Shown piece by piece: positions 6,850 through 12,707 of a DNA stretch of 12,707 nt. The notes beneath the pieces are model-generated. The model ran no database searches. It was not told the DNA's origin and was given only the letters and a program-made list of their open reading frames with translations. The position numbers and the translations under genes were made by a program. Origin of the DNA: Firmicutes bacterium UBA3553 (GTDB taxonomy: Bacteria > Bacillota > Clostridia > Tissierellales > Sedimentibacteraceae); contig DFOA01000003.1 in the NCBI GenBank assembly GCA_002381185.1, positions 1-12,707 on the forward strand, in the 5' to 3' direction. How positions within the stretch are numbered: the stretch's first letter is position 1; every line of letters begins with the position of its first letter.

Positions 6850-9279
6850 ATGCTGACATCAAACATGGATTCAAAACTCATCAATTCACTTATTGATGAG
6901 GAAATTTCCCGATATTGGAACATAGATCCCAAAAGTGCCAATACAAATCAAATATACAGGGCATTGTCTGTGGTTATAAGAGATATACTCCGGGATAAAC
7001 GAAACAGGTTTATGAATGAAGTAAATAAGGCAGGGCAAAAACAAGTATATTACATGTGCATGGAATTTCTGACAGGAAAATCCCTGAGAAACAATTTGTA
7101 TAATTTAAAAATTGAAAATGAAGCTTCAGAAGCTTTAAAAAAATACAATGTCTCATTAGATGAATTGTATGCGATTGAAAAGGACCCAGGTCTTGGCAAC
7201 GGAGGCCTTGGGAGGCTTGCAGCGTGCTTTATGGACTCCTTGGCAACACAGGACTATCCGGCAGCAGGCTATTCAATTAAATACGAATTCGGTCTTTTTA
7301 AACAAAAAATCATAGACGGCTGGCAGACAGAACTGCCTGATGATTGGCTTACCACTTCGGATGTGTGGCTTGTTCCTAAAACTGATGAACGAGTCATTGT
7401 AAAATTTGACGGGAAAATACGAGAGGAATGGACTGACAACAATTTATTGATTCATCATGACTTTCCCACTGAAATTGAAGCCGTTCCCTATGATATGTTC
7501 ATTTCAGGCTATGGAAGTAAAGGAGTGAGCCTTTTAAGGCTTTGGGAAGCAAGAAGCCTTAACTCTATTGATATGAATTTGTTTTCCCAGGGAGACTATA
7601 TCAGGGCGCTGTCGGAAGACTCTATGGCAGAAGCAATTTCAAAGGTTCTATATCCTGCGGATAATCATTACGAAGGAAAAATTCTGAGACTTAAACAGCA
7701 ATACTTTCTTGTTTCCGCTTCGGCCCAGGACATTGTAAAAAAGCATTTTAACCGGTATCACACCCTCGACAATTTCAGTGATAAGTCTGCAATCCACATT
7801 AATGACACTCATCCGTCTCTTATTATACCTGAGCTTATGCGGATTTTTATGGATGAATATCATTATTCCTGGGAAAAGTCCTGGAAAATTGTTTCTAATA
7901 CTGTTTCCTATACTAACCATACAGTTTTGACAGAGGCCTTGGAAACTTTTGATATAAATATTGTAAAAGCAAAACTGCCGAGAATATTTATGATTATTAT
8001 CGAAATAAACAGACGGTTTTTGGAGGAAGCAAAATCAAAATATTACGGAGATTATAACAAAGCTGTTCAAATGTCCATTTTCGGATATGACAAGGTGAAC
8101 ATGGCAAATCTTTGTATAATCGGAAGCCGCTCCGTTAACGGTGTAGCACGGCTGCATACGGAAATACTTAAAAGGACTGTTTTTAAAAACTTTTATGATT
8201 ACAATCCCGACAAATTTATAAACATTACTAATGGAATAACTCACAGGCGTTGGCTGAATCAGGCAAACCCAAAGCTTAAAAATTTGCTGGATGAACTGCT
8301 GGGACCTATATTCTGTTTGAACCCGGAAAAATTATCGGGACTAAAAAAATATGTAAATGATGATTCAGTTCTTAATACTTTAAATGATATAAAATATTCA
8401 AATAAAAAAAAGCTGGCTGATTATGTTCTTAAAAATGATCACATAATATTGAACCTGGATTCTATATTTGATGTTCAGGCAAAAAGGCTTCATGAATATA
8501 AAAGGCAGCTTCTAAATGCTTTGAGAATTATAAGCCTGATTATAGATATAAATGAAGGAAACACAAAAGATATTGTACCTGAAACATTTATATTTGCGGC
8601 TAAGGCGGCACCGGGATACTACAGGGCAAAGGAAATTATACAGCTCATATATGCTTTAAGTGATTATATCAACAAAAACACCTTTATAAAACAATACATC
8701 AATGTTGTATTTTTAGAAAACTATTCGGTCTCTTTAGCTGAGCTGATTATTCCTTCCGGAGAACTAAGTGAACAAATTTCCCTGGCAGGCAAGGAAGCCA
8801 GCGGAACAGGAAATATGAAATTCATGCTGAATGGCGCTCTTACAATAGGTACCTATGACGGGGCCAATGTTGAAATTATAAATCAGGTAGGAGAAGAAAA
8901 CTTCTTTTTGTTCGGAATGAGAGATTACGAAGTTGAAAATTTGTGGAAACATGGCTACTATTCAGTACAATATTACCAAAAGAACATTAAGCTCCGTAAA
9001 ATAATTGATTACTTGAATAAAGGCATTAACGGCAAATCCTTTGAGTCCATAAGCAAGTACTTAATAGGAGGCAGCCAGGTGGGAGATCCTTACATGTGTT
9101 TTGCTGACTTTGACAGCTACATGGATGTTCACAGCAGAGCATCTCATTTGTATTTTGAAAATAAAAGAAAATGGAGCCAAATGTCTTTGATGAATATTGC
9201 ATGTTCAGGAATATTTTCTTCAGACATAACAATCAGGGAGTATGCTGATAATATCTGGCATTTAAAGTCAATTGATTAA
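6850..9279 (+). CDS. glgP: Glycogen/alpha-glucan phosphorylase GlgP (GT35)
   Basis: GlgP phosphorolyses alpha-1,4 bonds at glycogen chain ends, releasing glucose-1-phosphate, and stalls a few residues from branch points. The 809 residues are full length for the family. Recognisable segments are YYMCMEFLTGKSLRNNL (67-83), EKDPGLGNGGLGRLAACF (110-127), INDTHPSL (317-324), NITNGITHRRWL (458-469), VQAKRLHEYKRQLLN (542-556), KAAPGYYRAKEII (585-597), and the pyridoxal-phosphate signature EASGTGNMKFMLNGALTIGT (649-668) with the cofactor lysine at K657. AAGGAG at 6837-6842 begins within the glgA stop codon and sits seven bases before the ATG, so synthesis and breakdown enzymes share one transcript. 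There is no sign of the N-terminal phosphorylation region of eukaryotic phosphorylases. Confidence 0.97.
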   Translation: MLTSNMDSKLINSLIDEEISRYWNIDPKSANTNQIYRALSVVIRDILRDKRNRFMNEVNKAGQKQVYYMCMEFLTGKSLRNNLYNLKIENEASEALKKYNVSLDELYAIEKDPGLGNGGLGRLAACFMDSLATQDYPAAGYSIKYEFGLFKQKIIDGWQTELPDDWLTTSDVWLVPKTDERVIVKFDGKIREEWTDNNLLIHHDFPTEIEAVPYDMFISGYGSKGVSLLRLWEARSLNSIDMNLFSQGDYIRALSEDSMAEAISKVLYPADNHYEGKILRLKQQYFLVSASAQDIVKKHFNRYHTLDNFSDKSAIHINDTHPSLIIPELMRIFMDEYHYSWEKSWKIVSNTVSYTNHTVLTEALETFDINIVKAKLPRIFMIIIEINRRFLEEAKSKYYGDYNKAVQMSIFGYDKVNMANLCIIGSRSVNGVARLHTEILKRTVFKNFYDYNPDKFINITNGITHRRWLNQANPKLKNLLDELLGPIFCLNPEKLSGLKKYVNDDSVLNTLNDIKYSNKKKLADYVLKNDHIILNLDSIFDVQAKRLHEYKRQLLNALRIISLIIDINEGNTKDIVPETFIFAAKAAPGYYRAKEIIQLIYALSDYINKNTFIKQYINVVFLENYSVSLAELIIPSGELSEQISLAGKEASGTGNMKFMLNGALTIGTYDGANVEIINQVGEENFFLFGMRDYEVENLWKHGYYSVQYYQKNIKLRKIIDYLNKGINGKSFESISKYLIGGSQVGDPYMCFADFDSYMDVHSRASHLYFENKRKWSQMSLMNIACSGIFSSDITIREYADNIWHLKSID

Positions 9280-9371
9280 AAGAAAACAAAAAAATTCTTA
9301 GCCGGCTGCGGATAACAAAAAGCTAAGCAGTCTGAAGGGGACGAGATTCCATTTTGTTTAAGGGAGATGTT
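9280..9371 (+). other. 92-bp spacer with a hairpin between glgP and the GH13 gene
   Basis: CTTAGC at 9297-9302 can pair with GCTAAG at 9322-9327 across a 19-base loop, and CTGC 9306-9309 with GCAG 9327-9330 is an alternative. No T-run follows, so it is not a standard intrinsic terminator, and no convincing promoter is visible. The spacer may hold an mRNA processing or stabilising hairpin within one operon. Confidence 0.3.
9360..9366 (+). promoter_or_regulatory. Ribosome binding site that decides the GH13 gene start
   Basis: AAGGGAG lies five bases before the ATG at 9372. This favours that ATG over an in-frame TTG at 9354, whose nearest purine-rich sequence (9335-9341) is too far upstream. 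The TTG would also place the AAGGGAG inside the reading frame. Confidence 0.75.
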
Positions 9372-11156
9372 ATGTTTATATTTGACAGTCAATCAGAATT
9401 TTTCCGGTATCCCCAGGGGGGCATTCGCATAAATCAAGAAATTAAAATTAAAATATATATAAAGAAAAGCTTTGTGCAAAGACCCATTATACGAATAGAA
9501 AAAAGGCATGATTACAACAGCCGGTTTTGCAAGGAAGTTCCGACAGAATGGATTGGAACAGAAAAATCCTATGACCTGTATAAAGGAAGTTTTGCCGTTA
9601 AAGATTGCGGTCAATATTATTATAAGTTCATATTTGATGAAAATGTTGAATCACAGCCTTATGAACTTTTAATATATGAAGAAAGTTACGCAACGCCCCA
9701 ATGGATTAAAGGCGGGATAATATATCACATATTTGCCGACAGATTTTACAAAACCAGAACCTTAAAGAAAAACCGCGACATCATAATAAGAAATGATTGG
9801 GGCGGAATCCCCAATTTTCTTCCTGATGAAGAAGGCGAAATTAAGAACAATGATTTCTTCGGAGGAAATCTGGAAGGAATAAAGGAAAAGCTTCCCTACC
9901 TATCCAACATTGGAGTAACAGCACTTTATCTGTCTCCCATATTTGATGCCTATTCAAACCACAAGTATGATACGGGAGATTACCTTTCAATTGACCCCAT
10001 GTTCGGAGATGAAGAATCCTTTGCAGAGCTATGCAAAAAAGCGGAAGATTGCGGAATCGGCATAATATTGGACGGAGTTTTCAGCCACACAGGTGTTGAC
10101 AGTATTTATTTCAACAAGTATGGATATTACAATTCACTTGGTGCTTATCAAAGCCAAAGCTCACCTTATTATGACTGGTATATATTTAATAAGTGGAAGG
10201 ATGATTATGAAAGCTGGTGGGGAATCAAAACACTTCCCGCAGTTAACAAAGCTTGTGAAGATTACATTAATTTTATATCCGGTGAAAACGGAGTGTTGAA
10301 ATATTGGCAGAAAAGAGGCGTTAAGGGGTGGCGTCTTGATGTTGCAGATGAGCTGCCTGATGAATTTATTGAAAAACTTCGCATGGCGGTTAAGGAACAA
10401 AATAATGAAGCTTTTATAGTGGGTGAGGTATGGGAAGATGCAGCAAACAAATTCTCGTATGGAAAATTAAAGAAATACCTTTCTGGAAAGCAGCTTGATT
10501 CTGTAACCAATTACCCATTAAGAAACGCTATTATTGATTACATAAAAAATAGGGATTGCGGCCTGTTATACAGCACAATGAATTTTATCATTGAAAAATA
10601 TCCTCCTCAAACTGTAAACTGCCTCATGAACATATTAGGTACCCATGATACTGCAAGAATTCTCACTGTTTTAGGATGCAGAGAAACACCTCAGAAAAAA
10701 AATGAAAGAGCTGTATATAAGTTAGACAGCAAGGAATTAGAAAAAGGAATACAACTTCTCAAAATTGCAAGCTTGCTTCAATTTACCCTTCCTGGAGTCC
10801 CGTGCATTTATTACGGTGACGAAGCCGGAGTTGAAGGCTTCGAGGATCCCTTCAACAGAGCATGTTTCCCCTGGGAAAATGAAAACAAGGAAATCCTAAG
10901 CCATTATAAAATGTTGTCTGAGTTAAGGAAAAACAAATTATTTGCTGAGGGTAAATACAAATGTTTATTGCACGAGGCTGAAGTATTTGCTTTCGAAAGA
11001 TATTATGATAATGAAAAAATAATTATTGCAGTCAATATGTCAGAAGATACCATTACATTAAGACTTAAAGAAAATATGAAGGAATACTACGGCAGCAGTA
11101 CAGGAACCAGCTTTAACTTAAACAGTGAAGAATATTTGGTATTATTTAATGGATAA
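9372..11156 (+). CDS. Cytoplasmic GH13 alpha-glycosidase (neopullulanase/amylopullulanase-like)
   Basis: The 594-residue protein has no signal peptide, so it should act in the cytoplasm. Residues 1-105 form a beta-rich domain resembling the CBM34-type N-terminal domain of neopullulanases and cyclomaltodextrinases. The barrel begins at WIKGGIIYHIFADRF (111-125). GH13 regions are complete: ILDGVFSHTG (232-241), GWRLDVADE (319-327) with nucleophile D323, GEVWED (351-356) with acid/base E352, and GTHDTAR (423-429) with D426. YYGDEAGVEGFEDPFNR (480-496) and a C-terminal beta domain follow. Relatives hydrolyse alpha-1,4 and often alpha-1,6 bonds in maltodextrins and pullulan. Placed after glgP, it is a candidate debrancher or limit-dextrin hydrolase taking the place of GlgX. 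That role is inferred; an alpha-1,4-only maltogenic enzyme is equally compatible. Residue numbers assume the ATG start. Confidence 0.88.
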   Translation: MFIFDSQSEFFRYPQGGIRINQEIKIKIYIKKSFVQRPIIRIEKRHDYNSRFCKEVPTEWIGTEKSYDLYKGSFAVKDCGQYYYKFIFDENVESQPYELLIYEESYATPQWIKGGIIYHIFADRFYKTRTLKKNRDIIIRNDWGGIPNFLPDEEGEIKNNDFFGGNLEGIKEKLPYLSNIGVTALYLSPIFDAYSNHKYDTGDYLSIDPMFGDEESFAELCKKAEDCGIGIILDGVFSHTGVDSIYFNKYGYYNSLGAYQSQSSPYYDWYIFNKWKDDYESWWGIKTLPAVNKACEDYINFISGENGVLKYWQKRGVKGWRLDVADELPDEFIEKLRMAVKEQNNEAFIVGEVWEDAANKFSYGKLKKYLSGKQLDSVTNYPLRNAIIDYIKNRDCGLLYSTMNFIIEKYPPQTVNCLMNILGTHDTARILTVLGCRETPQKKNERAVYKLDSKELEKGIQLLKIASLLQFTLPGVPCIYYGDEAGVEGFEDPFNRACFPWENENKEILSHYKMLSELRKNKLFAEGKYKCLLHEAEVFAFERYYDNEKIIIAVNMSEDTITLRLKENMKEYYGSSTGTSFNLNSEEYLVLFNG

Positions 11157-11185
11157 AACACGTTTTAGCGTTTTATCCGTTAAAT
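11144..11185. terminator. Palindrome between convergent genes, probable two-way terminator
   Basis: Bases 11144-11159 pair with 11170-11185 in a 16-bp stem with a single T-G pair, across the loop ACGTTTTAGC. The TAA of the GH13 gene (11154-11156) lies in the left arm and the stop of malQ (TTA at 11180-11182 on the plus strand) in the right arm; only 23 bp separate the two genes. Flanks are AT-rich but lack a strong T-run on either strand, so termination could be weaker than in a textbook intrinsic terminator. Confidence 0.65.
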
Positions 11186-12661
11186 TCTACCGCTTTTTAT
11201 TGTCATTGTTCTGATTTTATCTATAAGCTCATTAGTCAGCATTTCTTTTTTTACCCTCCACATCCAGTTTCCTCCCAATGTTGAAGGGGTATTTATTCTT
11301 CCGCGGGAATCCAAATGCAAATAATCCTGTAAAGGAATGACAGCTTTTCCTGCTTTGCTTTCTAATGCCTTTTCAATTATCTTGTCAATTATTATGTCTT
11401 CTTTTATATCTACATTTATGTTTAATCTGTTTAAAGCATATAGTTTAGTATCCATATCCAGGCTTTCAAGCCATCCTCTTAGGGTATCATTATCATGGGT
11501 ACCTGTATAGACAACAGAGTTTTCCTCATAATTCTGAGGAAGATATGGATTTGACCGATTTCCGTCAAATGCAAACTGAAGAACTTTCATTCCGGGAAAG
11601 CTAAGTTCATTTCTCAGCTTTATAACACTGTCTGTGATAATACCCAGGTCCTCAGCAATGATATTTAGTTTTCTCAGTTCCTTTATTGCCTGCTCAAACA
11701 GCTCCTTCCCGCCTGCAGGAAGCCACTTGCCCATAATTGCATTTTCAGAACCTACCGGAACAGCCCAGAATTCATCAAATCCTCTGAAATGGTCTATTCG
11801 GACAACATCGTACAGCCTGAAGGACCATTTTAACCTTTTTATCCACCATTCGTAGGAATTTTCCTTAAGATATCCCCAGTTGTACACAGGATTTCCCCAT
11901 AGCTGACCTTTGTCTGAAAATGAGTCCGGCGGAACCCCTGCAGCCATGGACAGCTTCATATTTTCATCGACTTCAAACAGCTTCCTCTCAGCCCAGGCCT
12001 CAACGCTGTCTTTTGCAGCATAAATAGGAATATCTCCTATTATTGATATCCCTTTTTTACATGCATAATCTTTTAATTTGTAATACTGCTCAAAGAACAA
12101 AACCTGAAGAAAAATCCAAAATTCAGTTTTATCTCTAAGCAATTGCCTGTATTTTTCCAGGGCCTCTTCGTTTCTGTCTGAAATGCCTTCATCCCATTCA
12201 TACCATGGCATTTGATTGAAATGATACTTTAATGCCATGAACAATGAATAATCAGCTGCCCATTGGTTGTTATTTCTGAATTCATTTATTTCGCTTAAGT
12301 ATTTTAACTTGCAGTTTATAAATGCGTTATATAATATTTTATACCTGAAATTGAACTGCTTTTCATAATCCACATATTCGTCATCGGAATCCAAAACTTT
12401 ACAGTCCTCATATGACAAAATTCCTTTTTCAATAAGAGGCTCCAAATCAATATAATATGGATTGCCTGCGAAGGCTGAAAAGGATGAATACGGTGAATCA
12501 CCGTAGGAAACAGGCCCAATCGGCAGCAGCTGCCAATACTTCTGTCCTGCTGCATGCAGAAAATCTATGAAGTTGTATGCTTCCCTCCCGAATGTTCCTA
12601 TTCCGTATTTCGAAGGAAGTGAACTGATAGGCATAAGTATTCCTGAACTTCTGTCAAGCAT
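11180..12661 (-). CDS. malQ: 4-alpha-glucanotransferase MalQ (GH77, amylomaltase)
   Basis: MalQ moves maltosyl and longer segments between alpha-1,4-glucans and frees glucose, turning short maltodextrins into chains long enough for GlgP. The 493 residues are of normal length for the compact bacterial form. Visible motifs are QLLPIGPVSYGDSPYSSFSAF (from residue 44), IIGDIPIYAAKDS (207-219), AGVPPDSFSDKGQLWGNP (241-258, the flexible active-site loop), VRIDHFRGFDEFW (287-299) with nucleophile D290, IIAEDLG (334-340) with acid/base E337, and YTGTHDNDT (385-393) with D390. The C-terminal signature STLGGNWMWRV (460-470) is present. The ATG follows GGGAG (12668-12672 on the plus strand) by six bases. 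It runs against the glg operon, so it has its own promoter, which must lie within or beyond the repeat at the window edge. Confidence 0.97.
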   Translation of the reverse strand: MLDRSSGILMPISSLPSKYGIGTFGREAYNFIDFLHAAGQKYWQLLPIGPVSYGDSPYSSFSAFAGNPYYIDLEPLIEKGILSYEDCKVLDSDDEYVDYEKQFNFRYKILYNAFINCKLKYLSEINEFRNNNQWAADYSLFMALKYHFNQMPWYEWDEGISDRNEEALEKYRQLLRDKTEFWIFLQVLFFEQYYKLKDYACKKGISIIGDIPIYAAKDSVEAWAERKLFEVDENMKLSMAAGVPPDSFSDKGQLWGNPVYNWGYLKENSYEWWIKRLKWSFRLYDVVRIDHFRGFDEFWAVPVGSENAIMGKWLPAGGKELFEQAIKELRKLNIIAEDLGIITDSVIKLRNELSFPGMKVLQFAFDGNRSNPYLPQNYEENSVVYTGTHDNDTLRGWLESLDMDTKLYALNRLNINVDIKEDIIIDKIIEKALESKAGKAVIPLQDYLHLDSRGRINTPSTLGGNWMWRVKKEMLTNELIDKIRTMTIKSGRI

Positions 12662-12680
12662 TATATACTCCCGATTTTAA

Positions 12681-12707
12681 GACCAAAGACCAAAGGGGAC
12701 GGTTCTT
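12681..12707. repeat. Edge of a REP-like dispersed repeat (GGGGACGGTTCT type)
   Basis: The sequence shows GACCAAA twice in tandem (12681-12694) and then GGGGACGGTTCTT to the window end. Short repeats with a GGGGACGGTTCT core are, to my recollection, scattered through many clostridial genomes, sometimes near Y1/RAYT transposases. It cannot be completed here because the window ends. It lies eight bases from the malQ ribosome binding site, so it occupies the malQ upstream region. Confidence 0.45.

Noticed and set aside
9297..9330. Intrinsic terminator after glgP
   Set aside because: The stem is short, the loop long and there is no T-run after it.
9354..9371. TTG start for the GH13 protein, giving six extra residues
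   Set aside because: The AAGGGAG at 9360-9366 is ideally placed for the ATG at 9372, and the TTG has no well-spaced ribosome binding site.
10262..10510. Minus-strand reading frame inside the GH13 gene
   Set aside because: It covers the catalytic region II-III codons of the GH13 frame and has no ribosome binding site or family resemblance.
1..12707. CRISPR array, tRNA, rRNA or complete insertion sequence
   Set aside because: No regularly spaced repeats, cloverleaf, rRNA motif or transposase frame was seen on either strand.

Overview
The window is AT-rich DNA, with strong purine-rich Shine-Dalgarno sequences before every gene. It carries a glgB-glgC-glgD-glgA-glgP cluster that includes glgD, the non-catalytic partner of GlgC found in Firmicutes. 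Together these point to a low-GC Gram-positive anaerobe of the Clostridia type. I cannot name the genus from sequence alone.

Layout. Positions 1-188 are a comparatively GC-rich, hairpin-rich stretch with no convincing gene. It ends in a ribosome binding site that lies inside a small hairpin. Positions 189-1040 encode a putative lipoprotein of the DUF4097 (putative adhesin) type, closed by a good intrinsic terminator at 1057-1083. An AT-rich spacer (1084-1205) with two sigma-A-like promoter candidates precedes a tightly packed plus-strand operon: glgB (1220-3139), glgC (3126-4280), glgD (4282-5400), glgA (5414-6838), glgP (6850-9279). After a 92-bp gap comes a cytoplasmic GH13 alpha-glycosidase (9372-11156). 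Convergent to it is malQ on the minus strand (11180-12661). The two stop codons sit inside the arms of one long palindrome at 11144-11185. The right edge (12681-12707) carries a short sequence resembling a dispersed clostridial repeat, only a few bases upstream of the malQ ribosome binding site.

How the genes fit together. GlgC (probably with GlgD) makes ADP-glucose, GlgA polymerises it into alpha-1,4-glucan, and GlgB adds alpha-1,6 branches. GlgP releases glucose-1-phosphate from chain ends. The GH13 enzyme and MalQ plausibly deal with the branched limit dextrins and short maltodextrins that GlgP leaves; no glgX lies in the window. This is a compact module for building and mobilising glycogen.

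No undescribed system stands out; the core is an ordinary glycogen locus. The points most worth a second look are the replacement of the conserved KxGGL lysine of GlgA by threonine, the unexplained structured DNA at 1-180, the stop-codon palindrome, and the repeat abutting malQ.
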